The notes below the pieces were generated by a model. It had not been told where the DNA came from, did not search any database, and saw only the letters and a program-made list of their open reading frames with translations. A stretch of DNA of 64,000 nucleotides, from positions 1-64,000 of the forward strand of contig CAZGQO010000010.1 in assembly GCA_964527925.1 (NCBI GenBank), given 5' to 3'. The stretch comes from Ch128b sp964527925. Lineage in GTDB: Bacteria; Bacteroidota; Ignavibacteria; Ch128b. Shown here one piece after another: positions 17,749 to 27,579 of this stretch; within the stretch, counting starts at the first letter, position 1; each line of letters begins with the position of its first letter. Both the position numbers and the translations under genes were made by a program.

Positions 17749-17777
17749 AAAGGGCTGAGCAAGAATCTCAACCCTTT
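17749..17777 (-). terminator. Terminator after glnA
   Basis: AAAGGGCTGAG (17749-17759) and CTCAACCCTTT (17767-17777) form an eleven-base stem. The one mismatch becomes a G-U pair only in minus-strand RNA, which favours that direction. The T-run after it is weak (TTTCTCATTT). It lies about 115 bases after the glnA stop. Apart from the tRNA and these hairpins nothing is visible in 17264-17892. Confidence 0.6.
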
Positions 17778-17892
17778 TTAAAATTGAAATCTCAAATCAA
17801 AAATTATCAATCAATGTTTCAAAACTTCAGCCAACAAACTATCACAAAAACTTCAAATATTATCCAACCAAAATCACACAATCAAAATTAAA

Positions 17893-19317
17893 TCAGACAT
17901 CATAATAAAGGGCAAATTCGAATGGATGAGGTCTCAAAGCCATCTCTTTCAATTCACGATTCTCTTTGTAAGAAATCCAAGTTTTTATAACATCTTCCGT
18001 AAAAACATTTCCTCGCAACAAAAATTCATGATCTTCTTTTAATGCCTGCAAAGCTTCGCCAAGTGATCCCGGAGTTTGTGGAACATTTGCTAATTCTTCA
18101 GGTGGTAAATCATAAATATCTTTATCGAGTGGTTCACCTGGATCAATTTTATTTATAATTCCATCTATCCCTGCCATCAACATTGCAGAAAATGCAAGAT
18201 AAGGGTTACAGGATGGATCAGGACATCTGTACTCAATTCTTTTTGCTTTTGGACTATGCGAATACATTGGAATTCGAATTGCCGCACTTCTATTTCTTTG
18301 TGAATAAGCAAGATTTACCGGAGCTTCGAATCCTGGAACAAGTCGTTTGTATGAATTTGTAGTCGGATTTGTAAATGCACACAGAGCTGGTGCGTGTTTT
18401 AGTAATCCACCAATGTAATATAAAGCAACTTCACTCAAACCAGAATATCCTTTACCAGCAAAGAGTGGTTTGTTATTTTTCCACAAACTTTGATGAACGT
18501 GCATTCCACTGCCGTTATCTCCAAATAGAGGCTTAGGCATAAATGTAGCAGTAAATCCATGTTTATGAGCTGTATTTTTAACGATATATTTGAACATCAT
18601 TAATTGATCAGCTGACCTAATTAATTCTGCAAATTTAAGATCGATTTCTCCCTGACCACCTGTCGCAACTTCGTGATGTTGTGCTTCGACTTCAATCCCA
18701 CATTGAATAAGAGTTTGAACCATTTCATTTCTTAAATCATTAAATGAATCAATTGGTGGAACCGGAAAATATCCTTCTTTTTGTCTGGGAAAATATCCGT
18801 TATTTGGAAATTCTTTACCACGACTCCATACACCTTCCTGTGAATCTATTTCATAAAATGCGTGATTGATATTTGAATCAAATCTTACATTATTAAAGAC
18901 AAAGAATTCAGCTTCTGGACCAAAGTATGCTGTATCCGCTATACCTGTAGATTTTAGATATTCGATTGCTTTTTGTGCAATGATTCTTGGACATCGCTCA
19001 TATCTCTCGTGAGTAATTGGATCATAAACATCGCAGATTAAACTTAAAGTTGGGACACTGATAAAAGGATCTACAAAAGCAGTATCTGGGTCCGGAATGA
19101 TAATCATATCACTTTCATTGATCGCCTTCCATCCTCGAATACTGGATGCATCAAATCCAAATCCATTTTCAAAGGCGCTTTCGTCAAATTGTTCAACAGG
19201 AACTGAAAAATGCTGCCATTGAAATGGAAAATCGATGAATTTGAAATCGATCATTTTAATGTTGTGTTTTTTGATCATGGCAAAGACTTTCTCGATGGAA
19301 GAATTTTTGTTTTTCAT
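17893..19317 (-). CDS. glnA: Glutamine synthetase, type I
   Basis: The enzyme condenses ammonia and glutamate at ATP cost and is the main ammonia-assimilating step. The 474 residues match GSI length. Visible motifs are GFDASSIRGW, FGPEAEFFVF, GGQGEIDLKF, the ATP-site FMPKPLFGDNGSGMHVHQS, and ATNPTTNSYKRLVPG-like FTNPTTNSYKRLVPGFEAP. Near residue 400 KDIYDLPPEEL matches the Tyr loop that is adenylylated in GSI-beta enzymes, so covalent control is possible; no adenylyltransferase gene is in view. It starts five bases after the Lrp-family gene and should share its promoter. Confidence 0.97.
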   Translation of the reverse strand: MKNKNSSIEKVFAMIKKHNIKMIDFKFIDFPFQWQHFSVPVEQFDESAFENGFGFDASSIRGWKAINESDMIIIPDPDTAFVDPFISVPTLSLICDVYDPITHERYERCPRIIAQKAIEYLKSTGIADTAYFGPEAEFFVFNNVRFDSNINHAFYEIDSQEGVWSRGKEFPNNGYFPRQKEGYFPVPPIDSFNDLRNEMVQTLIQCGIEVEAQHHEVATGGQGEIDLKFAELIRSADQLMMFKYIVKNTAHKHGFTATFMPKPLFGDNGSGMHVHQSLWKNNKPLFAGKGYSGLSEVALYYIGGLLKHAPALCAFTNPTTNSYKRLVPGFEAPVNLAYSQRNRSAAIRIPMYSHSPKAKRIEYRCPDPSCNPYLAFSAMLMAGIDGIINKIDPGEPLDKDIYDLPPEELANVPQTPGSLGEALQALKEDHEFLLRGNVFTEDVIKTWISYKENRELKEMALRPHPFEFALYYDV

Positions 19318-19322
19318 CTGAG

Positions 19323-19790
19323 TTACCTTTCTTTTTGTTTAACTTTGATTACTTGAAAATCCTTAATAGTCGATAAAACCACATTTGTTTTAGTGCCGGT
19401 CACACCTGGCCAGGCTTGGATTTTTGATAAAATTTTTTCAAGTGAAGATGTATTTTCTGTTACAACTTTTAAGATATGGGATCCTTCACCTGTAATAGAA
19501 TGACATTCCAGAATTTCCGGTTCATGCATTGCCTTTTGAGTAAAGGAGTGATAATACTTTGATGATTCCATAAAAACAAAAATAAATGCTGTTACATCGT
19601 ATCCTGCCATTTTGAAATCAACCTGAGTGGTATATCGCTTAATTAGTCCTTTTTCTTCTAATTTTTTTATTCGATCACTAACAGCAGGAAAAGTAAGATT
19701 AACTTGTTCAGCAAGTTCACTCACTTTTATTCTTGAATTTTCTTGAAGTAATTCTACTATCTGTAAATCGATACTATCTAATTGATGCAT
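19323..19790 (-). CDS. Lrp/AsnC family transcriptional regulator
   Basis: A 155-residue protein with an N-terminal winged HTH (about 5-60; DLQIVELLQENSRIKVSELA) and a C-terminal RAM ligand-binding domain (about 68-148). These regulators form octamers and respond to amino acids. Five bases separate it from glnA, so it very likely co-transcribes with and controls glutamine synthesis, with glutamine or another amino acid as effector (inference). ATG at 19790 follows AAAGAGGAATAAG. A palindrome abuts the promoter and could be an autoregulatory site. Confidence 0.93.
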   Translation of the reverse strand: MHQLDSIDLQIVELLQENSRIKVSELAEQVNLTFPAVSDRIKKLEEKGLIKRYTTQVDFKMAGYDVTAFIFVFMESSKYYHSFTQKAMHEPEILECHSITGEGSHILKVVTENTSSLEKILSKIQAWPGVTGTKTNVVLSTIKDFQVIKVKQKER

Positions 19791-19815
19791 AACTTATTCC
19801 TCTTTATTGATTGCA

Positions 19816-19844
19816 AGAATAAAGTATTTTAATCTAAATATCAA
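19816..19844 (-). promoter_or_regulatory. Sigma-70-type promoter of the lrp-glnA operon
   Basis: On the minus strand TTGATA (19839-19844), 17 bases, TATTCT (19816-19821). It is the best promoter match in the 315-base gap at 19791-20105. The rest of that gap is A/T-rich and holds only the adjacent palindrome and the terminator of the PorV-like gene. Confidence 0.65.
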
Positions 19845-19852
19845 GATTTTTT

Positions 19853-19863
19853 AAGTAATACTT
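19853..19863. promoter_or_regulatory. Palindrome next to the lrp-glnA promoter, candidate operator
   Basis: AAGTAATACTT is a perfect eleven-base palindrome centred at 19858, ending nine bases before the -35 box. Lrp-family proteins bind short A/T-rich dyads near their own promoters, so this is a plausible self-control site. Base composition makes chance occurrence possible. Confidence 0.4.
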
Positions 19864-20061
19864 ATTAAATACTAAATATTTTTAAGAAATTAGCTAAAAA
19901 TTATTAAATTATTTAAACTCAGAACTATACACGTAATTACAACATATTTTTAAAATAATCTTTGATATGATGCAAACTGCTTGCTTTTAGGAAATCAATT
20001 CGATGTGGTGGGAGCTAAATTAAAATTTAATGCAAACAACGGTATTCATTTAAAACAAAAA

Positions 20062-20086
20062 AGGCTGGACATTGAAAGACCAGCCT
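20062..20086 (-). terminator. Terminator after the PorV-like gene
   Basis: AGGCTGG (20062-20068) pairs with CCAGCCT (20080-20086), and a run of T (TTTTTTGTTTT) follows on the minus strand. It closes the four-gene export module that starts at 28712. Confidence 0.8.
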
Positions 20087-20105
20087 AGATGATCAATCAA
20101 TAGAA

Positions 20106-21113
20106 TTAAAATCTCACAGAGATTGAGAAATGTTGAGTATTTTTCAAAATTCCAAAATCCTGATATGCATAATCGAAATTTATACCAAAACCAGGATAGA
20201 AATCATACTTTACTCCAACTCCAAATGTTAATCCTTCTTCAGAATTTTTTAAGAATAGTGATTTATAGCCAGCTCTTATTGAAAGAAAATCATTAAAGAC
20301 ATATTCACCACCGACATTTAATGATTCTGAATTATCATTAGGATGCAGAGCGTCAACTCCAACTGTCAATTTGTTTAATGTAGTATTAATTAAATCCATT
20401 GCAACCCCAACTCTGAATAAAAGCGGTAAAGGATAACTATCAGTTCTAAGGTTAGCAAGAATTTGGTTGTTATTTCCATAAATATTTGGATCAACATCAT
20501 AGAGAACAAGAAGATCTTTCCCACTCAATCTCATATCAGTACCAAAATTAGAAATGGTTGCTGCAATTCTCATATTAAAAATTTCTGAATAAAATAATGT
20601 ACCTATATCAAAAGCTATAGCATCAGCGGATGAGTTCCAAATACTTTGATTTACATATTTCACACTTCCGCCAATTGAAAATCTATCAGTCAGATTATAG
20701 GCATAACTTAAAGCGATAGCCATATCTTTAGCTGTGAAGATTTCTCCCGTTCCATCCTGTTCTCTTAAAGTTGTAACTTCCATTTCTCCATAATCAAGAT
20801 AAGTTACACTAAGTCCAACAGCACCAAGTCCGCCAAGATTTAATTTTGCACCCGCCCAGTTAAAAATTATATCTGCAAACCAGTTGGTGTGTGCAAACAT
20901 AGCTTCGTTATATTCAGTTCTTGAGATACCGGCTGGATTCCAATAAAGAGCAGTCACATCATTTGCAGTAGCGCTGAAACCACCACCCATCGAAATTGCT
21001 CTTGGACCAATTCCAATATTTAGAAATGGTGCAGCTGTTGATCCAACTTTTGTTTGCGAGTAGAGATTGATAAAACTAATCGAAAAAATTAAACAGATTA
21101 ATAACTTCTTCAT
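20106..21113 (-). CDS. PorV/PorQ family outer-membrane protein
   Basis: A 335-residue beta-barrel protein with signal peptide MKKLLICLIFSISFINLYSQ. The FadL-like start (FLNIGIGPRAISMGGGFSAT, then NDVTALYWNPAGIS) is the PorV/PorQ signature, and alternating strands run to the terminal Phe (QHFSISVRF). Family members are outer-membrane components or shuttles of the type IX secretion system. Here it is the last gene of a module with a TonB-dependent receptor and a large secreted protein, 13 bases after the latter. It is probably a paralogue dedicated to that module rather than the core T9SS PorV (inference). Confidence 0.88.
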   Translation of the reverse strand: MKKLLICLIFSISFINLYSQTKVGSTAAPFLNIGIGPRAISMGGGFSATANDVTALYWNPAGISRTEYNEAMFAHTNWFADIIFNWAGAKLNLGGLGAVGLSVTYLDYGEMEVTTLREQDGTGEIFTAKDMAIALSYAYNLTDRFSIGGSVKYVNQSIWNSSADAIAFDIGTLFYSEIFNMRIAATISNFGTDMRLSGKDLLVLYDVDPNIYGNNNQILANLRTDSYPLPLLFRVGVAMDLINTTLNKLTVGVDALHPNDNSESLNVGGEYVFNDFLSIRAGYKSLFLKNSEEGLTFGVGVKYDFYPGFGINFDYAYQDFGILKNTQHFSISVRF

Positions 21114-21126
21114 TTCTTCATCTCCA

Positions 21127-24100
21127 TTACTTTATTAATGCAAATTTGCCAGTCTTGGTACCAACATTCGGAACTTCAACAACATAAACATAAACTCCAT
21201 AAGCAACATCAAGATTTTCTTCTGTTCTTAAATTCCAGAAAACATCTCCAACGAAAAGATTGTTCTGATACAAAGTTTTTATTAATTCACCACGAACAGT
21301 GAAAATTGAAATTTTTGATCCAGGTGGTACATAAGTAAATCTTATCTCTCTTTCACCACGACCACTTGTTTGAGTGCTTAGAAGTCTTGCTTCCGCTTCA
21401 TGTGTAACTACATATGGGTTGGGCACAACTTTTATTCTATCAAGTTCATTTTTAGCTTTTTGAACATCAATCTTAGGTGCTTTAGTGGTGAAATAATACT
21501 CATCATTTCGGCTGAAGGGTTTGAGCGTATATAAGTACAAATATTTTCCAGCAGTTGTATCACTTAATGGGATGTTTCCAGCATTAAATAAGATATTAAC
21601 TCGCCAAGTTCGATAAATTGAATCTCTACCTGTTAACGGACTTGTAATTTTTTCTTTGAAATAAATATTGTGAGTTGTACTCACAGTTCCCGTTCTCCAA
21701 TAGACAAAATCGATATATTCATTTCTGGTAAGATTTTTTACTTTGAAATTTACCGGTCGAGCAGGCAGAGTATTTCCAGGAGTTCGTGGATATAATGTAT
21801 CTGCAATTGATGTATCTACCACATCAGGATAAAATTCAATGACATAATCGTTTGGTACTCGAATGCCGTTATAAGCTGCACCTGGTCCAGTTGCAGTCCA
21901 GAAGAACGGAGCAAAGATTGGTTTTTGAATTGAAGGATGACTCTGTCCTTCTTTGAAACCTGATTTGAGAGTATCAAGAATAATTTCTGAATGATTATAT
22001 AAATGAACTCTGAAACCATGAACTATTGGTGTCTCGCCATTAAAACGAGTTTCATGAGCAATTAAAGTATCATATAAAGCATAATACACACGGTTTGTAT
22101 CTGTGAAGATTCTTCTTCCATTGACATAAATTGTATCATTGGTTGGGATGATTAATGAATCAAGTGGATTTACAAGATAGGTTTTATTTTGTGAAGGTAT
22201 ATAGACAGTATCAGGAGTAATTAAATCAACCATCGACCAATCTTTTGTATAACCTTGAATTGCAGAATCAGTGAAAACAATTTTATAACTCCAGTTATCT
22301 TTTATTGCTTGTTGATCAACAATTTCTAATTCACCACTGCCCGTTCCTCTAAAGTTAGCAGATTTCGTAAATGTTGAATAGGATGCATCAGTGTAACCAA
22401 TTGGTCTTCCGCCCGGTGTGATATATCCAGTATTATCATCAGTGATTATTTGACCTGTGTTAGTTCTAAAAATGTATTTTGAATTTTCTGAAGGGAAAAT
22501 ATCAAGAGCTTCATCACCACGATCATAAGCACAAACTGCGTAGAAATAAGTTTGACCCTTAACAACTGTCGAATCAACAAACTTATTAACAATTCCTGTA
22601 TTATCACCAAGATAGAAAGTTGCACCGCCAACCTGTTCAAGTAATGCTCTCGAGGGATAGAAGAATCCTTGAATTGTATCTTTTAAATCAAATTGAGCAA
22701 TAGGTTTATCGAATGAAAGGACGCCAACTGCATTTGTGATTTGACGAGCATCCTGAAAACCAGCATCAGTTGCACGATAAATTTTGTAGCCCTGAAAATC
22801 TTTCTGTTTTGTAATGAAATCTTTTGAATTTTCAGTTGGACGACCATCCCAGTAAATCACTACATTCCCATTTTCCTGAGTGATAGTAATTTTGGGTTTT
22901 TTAGGTGGTTGAGGGAATTTATAACCAGCATTGTAAATCTGTTGTACGATTTTTTTGTTACCAATTACATCTCTATAATCTTCACCAAACAGAATTGCAA
23001 CAGAAAATCTTTCAATCTTACCTGGAACAAGTGGGAAATAACCAGAACCATAAATAAAATCACCATCCTGAGGTTGTGCTGGAATGATATCGAATCTACC
23101 AGGAAACATTCTGCTCCAGAGCAGTTCATCGTCATTCATTCTTGGAGAGGCAGCAAGATTAAAAAAGTTAAAGTTTGTTAAACCAATCTGATCTGATTCT
23201 TCGATATCTGTTTTACCAAAATTTGGTTCGCCTTGATCAGGTCTTCCATTACCTTCAGTTCCATCAGGATCAGGACCTATGTAGCCTTCATCTTGTGGTC
23301 CAACACCATCACTGCCAACATCATCAGTGGTAGGATCCCAATCAGCATCTTCATCTCCAGACCAGTGAGTCATCATAGTAACAGTTCCATCGGGCAATCT
23401 AACCCAGCTTGTGATTAATGTTCCTGCATCGTTATCTCTTCTTTCATCAATTAATGGATCATTTACACCTTTACCAGTACTGTAATTTTTATATTTAAGT
23501 GCAGGATATCCTTTGTTTTGTCTTGCAACTAGATGAACTGATTCATTTTCATCAATCAAACCATCAAGGTCATTATCAATTCCGTCATAGGCGGATCTAT
23601 GTGGGATTGCCACACCATTTTCTATTCTTTCAATATGTCCTTCTCTGAAATAAGTTACACCTGGATTAATTATTAATCTTACACCAAGTGAGTAAACTGT
23701 ATCAATTGTTGTTTTCACTGTGTAAAGTGTTCTTTCATAAGTTACAGGATCAATGAGAACAATTTTATCACCAGCATTATAAACTACAGAATCAAAATCA
23801 GTTTTATTAAACATTGGAGAATTTGGATCTGGTGAATCACCATCATTATCAATTCCATCAAATGGATTTCCAGGTGATTCAAGAAATGCATAACCGACAA
23901 ACCCAACTTTTTGACCTTTGTTGCCCTTATTATCACTATCCCAAGAATAAGTAATCCAGTCATTCACATCGAAATAACCGAGGTCATCACCGCTATCACC
24001 ATCACCACCAGCGAGAGTACCAACAACAGTTCCAAAGGCAGCTTTGCGATAAATTGTTGTTCCTTCATTTTTAATATCATATAACCAGAAGATTGCATCT

Positions 24101-24765
24101 TCAGCCAGGAAATGTGACCACTGAAAACCACGAACACTCATCTGCAAAGCCATACCTTTACGGGTTGAGTCAGTACTATCGGGCAAGAAAAATCCATTAA
24201 ATTCATCATCCCACTGATCATCTGCTTTATAATAACTTTCCTGATCAGCATTCATAATTCCACGTCCAAAATAACCATTCCATTGAGTCTTACCTTCTTT
24301 ATCTTTCCAATCTGGATGATCAACCCAGCCTTCAATTGGCCAGGATTGAGGGAGATGACTCATTGCAACTGATTGATAATTTGGATTCAAATATCCTGGC
24401 AGTGGATTAAATCCCCAGAAATATCCGTATGTTGGGTGTCTTTCATCAGCCTGACCATTTCTTGGTCCACGAGAAATTCCAACTGAATGCAACGTATCAC
24501 CCCGACGATTAATAAATTCTACCCCGATTAACGGAGTTAAATCGCCAATATAATTTTCACCTGATCCTAAAGGCCATTCACCTCTAATATCTACACCGAG
24601 ATTAAAACCAGCAATTGCACCATCATTGTAAAAAGAAATACCGGCTCTGTTTCCTGTGTGATAGCCAATCCTTCTCAAAGAAGGATCGCTTCTTTGAGTG
24701 CTTTGAGCCAGAATCAGATTAGAAAAAATTAAAATAAATAGGAAAACGACTGTTATTTTTTTCAT
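21127..24765 (-). CDS. Large secreted surface protein with FN3-like domain and C-terminal sorting/FlgD-like domain
   Basis: The 1212-residue protein has a signal peptide (MKKITVVFLFILIFSNLILA) and a long N-terminal part specific to this group. Two calcium-site-like loops are visible: DGIDNDGDSPDPN near residue 300 and DGIDNDLDGLIDENE near 395. A glycine/aspartate-rich stretch lies near 490-520, and an FN3-like segment (PPKKPKITI to GYKIYRATD) at about 630-760. The C-terminus (KVVPNPYVVTHEA, KISIFTVRGELIKTLYQN, AYGVYVYVVEVP, KTGKFALIK) resembles the FlgD-Ig/T9SS sorting fold. Surface display by type IX secretion is inferred. It lies 12 bases after the TonB-dependent receptor gene. Confidence 0.8.
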   Translation of the reverse strand: MKKITVVFLFILIFSNLILAQSTQRSDPSLRRIGYHTGNRAGISFYNDGAIAGFNLGVDIRGEWPLGSGENYIGDLTPLIGVEFINRRGDTLHSVGISRGPRNGQADERHPTYGYFWGFNPLPGYLNPNYQSVAMSHLPQSWPIEGWVDHPDWKDKEGKTQWNGYFGRGIMNADQESYYKADDQWDDEFNGFFLPDSTDSTRKGMALQMSVRGFQWSHFLAEDAIFWLYDIKNEGTTIYRKAAFGTVVGTLAGGDGDSGDDLGYFDVNDWITYSWDSDNKGNKGQKVGFVGYAFLESPGNPFDGIDNDGDSPDPNSPMFNKTDFDSVVYNAGDKIVLIDPVTYERTLYTVKTTIDTVYSLGVRLIINPGVTYFREGHIERIENGVAIPHRSAYDGIDNDLDGLIDENESVHLVARQNKGYPALKYKNYSTGKGVNDPLIDERRDNDAGTLITSWVRLPDGTVTMMTHWSGDEDADWDPTTDDVGSDGVGPQDEGYIGPDPDGTEGNGRPDQGEPNFGKTDIEESDQIGLTNFNFFNLAASPRMNDDELLWSRMFPGRFDIIPAQPQDGDFIYGSGYFPLVPGKIERFSVAILFGEDYRDVIGNKKIVQQIYNAGYKFPQPPKKPKITITQENGNVVIYWDGRPTENSKDFITKQKDFQGYKIYRATDAGFQDARQITNAVGVLSFDKPIAQFDLKDTIQGFFYPSRALLEQVGGATFYLGDNTGIVNKFVDSTVVKGQTYFYAVCAYDRGDEALDIFPSENSKYIFRTNTGQIITDDNTGYITPGGRPIGYTDASYSTFTKSANFRGTGSGELEIVDQQAIKDNWSYKIVFTDSAIQGYTKDWSMVDLITPDTVYIPSQNKTYLVNPLDSLIIPTNDTIYVNGRRIFTDTNRVYYALYDTLIAHETRFNGETPIVHGFRVHLYNHSEIILDTLKSGFKEGQSHPSIQKPIFAPFFWTATGPGAAYNGIRVPNDYVIEFYPDVVDTSIADTLYPRTPGNTLPARPVNFKVKNLTRNEYIDFVYWRTGTVSTTHNIYFKEKITSPLTGRDSIYRTWRVNILFNAGNIPLSDTTAGKYLYLYTLKPFSRNDEYYFTTKAPKIDVQKAKNELDRIKVVPNPYVVTHEAEARLLSTQTSGRGEREIRFTYVPPGSKISIFTVRGELIKTLYQNNLFVGDVFWNLRTEENLDVAYGVYVYVVEVPNVGTKTGKFALIK

Positions 24766-24777
24766 AGTTCTGTATCC

Positions 24778-27579
24778 TTAAAAGTTATATGAAATTCCAA
24801 ATTCAACTCTTCGAGGTTCAGAGAAGAACCCTGGATTTGTATAAAGTTCATCAAGAGAATTGTAGTAAAGTTTTGGATTTATTTTTATAGCTTCCAGCTT
24901 GCCAAATGTGAAAAATGGATCGCCTGTATCACCATAAACAGATCTTGGATTATTAGAATCGAGTAAGTTATAGACTTTCACAAAAAATGTTAATGTAGTA
25001 TTCGCAATTGCAATATCTTTATAAGCTCTAAGATCAATGTTAAAGATGTTAGGTTTACGTCCGCTGTTTCTTGGAAATGCATTTTGAGTCACTCTGGTAT
25101 TCTTATTTATCTGAGGAGTGTATGGTTGACCTGAATAAAGATTTCCAATAATTGAGAATCCATAATTTCTTGGTTTCGAATAAGCAACAATAATATTTAA
25201 AGTATGAGTCTGATCCCAATCAAGTGGTGCAATGAAAGTCTCTGGTGCTGCGCCACCAAGAATTGCGTTTCTTGCATCAGCAGGATTTGATGCATTACCT
25301 TTTGTGATGGAATAAGTGTAATCAATATTTGTTGCAAGACCGCCAATGAATCGTTTTTCAAATCTCAGAGTGATTCCTTTTGAAAATCCAAAATCACTGT
25401 TTGCATAAATTGAATAACTCTTTGCACCGCCAAAGACAAGAACTTCATCAGTTTGAGTTCCAATTAAATCTCTGAAATCTTCAAAGAACATTGTCACATC
25501 AATAGACATATCATCACCAATCTGTTGCTTTAGACCGATTTCACCTTTTACAGTTTTCTGAGGTTTTAAATCAGCATTTCCAAATAAACCTTGATTTCCA
25601 CTTCCTACACCCAATTCAAAATCAGGATTTGTGTAAAGCAATTCATAAGAAGGAAGCTGTAGAAAATGTCCATATGAAAAATGAATTACTCCTTTATCTG
25701 TTATAGGATAAGCAATTCCAACTCTTGGACTAACCTGATATTTAATCGAGGCTTTTTTATACCAGTATTTTAATCTGTCTTCAACTGTTTTGGTTGGTTC
25801 ATCTGGGTCTTGAACCCCATTACCATTGTAATCAAAGAATTTATTGTTTGGCTTGATCGGGTCATAGATACTTGGGTCAGTTGGATCGTTCAATACCACA
25901 CCATCAGGATTGAACACATCTAATCTTAATCCTGCGTTAACAATTATGTTAAACATCTCAAGTTTTGTCTGAAAATAAGCTGCACCTTCAACTGGTTTTC
26001 TAAGATATTTATCATGATTATTCGTTGTTAATGGAGGAATTACTACATTGTATGGATTTACTTTATTTCCGTTTTCATCGACCATTGGTTGAAGATTGAT
26101 GTTCTCGTAATAGATTCGATGTTGTTTTAATTCTCCACCAAATTTAATTCCGATTTCCTGTGTTAGCTGGGATGTCCAATCAAGTCTGACTGAGTAAGTT
26201 CCAGTATTTCTAACAAATCTGCTTGTGTTTGTTCCGCCAGTTGAAAAACTATAAGGTGGATTTTGAATGAGATCATTATCAACATAAAGAGTTGGTCTAT
26301 TAGGATCACCAGTGTAAATATCTTTGTAAAGATAATGTCTATAATCTTTGAAATAGTAAGAAAGTCCTATAGTGTAGAATGTCCAGTTAGAAATTGCGTG
26401 ATTAATTGTTATTGTATTCGAATAACCTTTTCTGAATCTATTTAAGTTGTTATCTGGATTTAAGCGTTGATAATCATCGTAGTCTTTATAATTCTGATAA
26501 TCAAATATGAAATTATAACTTACCTTAAGTGTTGAAGTAATTCGTTGGGTTAGTTTTGTTTGCATGAAAAATCTTTTATTCGGATTCATCGGCACAAATG
26601 CACCATCACCGCTTGCTTGAACAATAAAACTATCGGGAGAGATTTCTCGAGTTACATCTGTTGGGAGAAAAACTCTTTTGCCATACAGATAACCTTCATT
26701 GTAATAATATCTCAAGTTAGTAAAGAAAAACAATTTGTCCCTGATTATTGGACCACTCAAACTCCCATCAATATTTTGAATAGAGAAAGGATTTGTTCTA
26801 CCAATATTCATAAAAATATTTTTTCGATTAGAGAAATAATCTCCACTGTACAACTGTAAATTTCCTGTGAATTTATTATCACCATCTTTGGTTACAATAT
26901 TTACGACACCAGACATTGCCTGACCATATTCAGCATTGAAGGCACCAGAAATAACCTGTAGTTCCTGAATTGCATTTGTTCCAACATCAATAACTGTTGA
27001 ATTATCATAAGCATCAGTGATGGTAACTCCATCAATCTGGTAGACCAGTTGACCTTTTCTTCCACCTCTAACATGAAGTTCACCGCCAGCAGAAACGATT
27101 ATTCCAGCCTGAAGGGTCAAAACATCTCTAACTTCTGTAACCGGCAATTCTGAAATCAATTCTGAACCAACTATAGAAGTCGAAGCTGTCAAGTCTTTTT
27201 GAACGAGTGGTCGAGTTGCTGTAACAACAACTTCCTGACCAAGTTCAACTGTTTTTTCTCGTAATTCAAAATCAACTCTCGTAGTTAAATCAATCGATAC
27301 ACGGACATTTGTAACCACTTTTGTTTCGTAGCCTACAACCGATGCACGGACTGTATAAACACCTGGGGGAATATTTATGATAGTGTAATAACCATCAAGA
27401 TTTGTTGCAGCGCCAAGATTTGTACCTTCAATCAAAACATTAGCAAATGGAATCCCTTCGCCAGTTTTTGCATCTGTTACTCGCCCTGCAATTTTACCAG
27501 TTGTACCCGGCCAAAGAGAAACAGCAGTTATGAGTAACAAAAATATTGCGAACTTTAAATTTAGTGATCGGCTCTTCAT
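24778..27579 (-). CDS. TonB-dependent outer-membrane receptor with carboxypeptidase-regulatory-like domain
   Basis: A 933-residue outer-membrane protein. After the signal peptide there is a CarboxypepD_reg-like domain (about 28-110; GKIAGRVTDAKTGEGIPFAN). A plug domain (about 120-230) has TSTSIVGSELISELPV and GAFNAEYGQAMSGVVNIVT. The rest is a 22-strand-type beta-barrel ending RRVEFGISYNF with terminal Phe. It uses TonB energy for import or, in this layout, may work with the co-encoded secreted partners. No N-terminal signalling (STN) domain is seen. It overlaps the upstream gene by four bases. Confidence 0.92.
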   Translation of the reverse strand: MKSRSLNLKFAIFLLLITAVSLWPGTTGKIAGRVTDAKTGEGIPFANVLIEGTNLGAATNLDGYYTIINIPPGVYTVRASVVGYETKVVTNVRVSIDLTTRVDFELREKTVELGQEVVVTATRPLVQKDLTASTSIVGSELISELPVTEVRDVLTLQAGIIVSAGGELHVRGGRKGQLVYQIDGVTITDAYDNSTVIDVGTNAIQELQVISGAFNAEYGQAMSGVVNIVTKDGDNKFTGNLQLYSGDYFSNRKNIFMNIGRTNPFSIQNIDGSLSGPIIRDKLFFFTNLRYYYNEGYLYGKRVFLPTDVTREISPDSFIVQASGDGAFVPMNPNKRFFMQTKLTQRITSTLKVSYNFIFDYQNYKDYDDYQRLNPDNNLNRFRKGYSNTITINHAISNWTFYTIGLSYYFKDYRHYLYKDIYTGDPNRPTLYVDNDLIQNPPYSFSTGGTNTSRFVRNTGTYSVRLDWTSQLTQEIGIKFGGELKQHRIYYENINLQPMVDENGNKVNPYNVVIPPLTTNNHDKYLRKPVEGAAYFQTKLEMFNIIVNAGLRLDVFNPDGVVLNDPTDPSIYDPIKPNNKFFDYNGNGVQDPDEPTKTVEDRLKYWYKKASIKYQVSPRVGIAYPITDKGVIHFSYGHFLQLPSYELLYTNPDFELGVGSGNQGLFGNADLKPQKTVKGEIGLKQQIGDDMSIDVTMFFEDFRDLIGTQTDEVLVFGGAKSYSIYANSDFGFSKGITLRFEKRFIGGLATNIDYTYSITKGNASNPADARNAILGGAAPETFIAPLDWDQTHTLNIIVAYSKPRNYGFSIIGNLYSGQPYTPQINKNTRVTQNAFPRNSGRKPNIFNIDLRAYKDIAIANTTLTFFVKVYNLLDSNNPRSVYGDTGDPFFTFGKLEAIKINPKLYYNSLDELYTNPGFFSEPRRVEFGISYNF

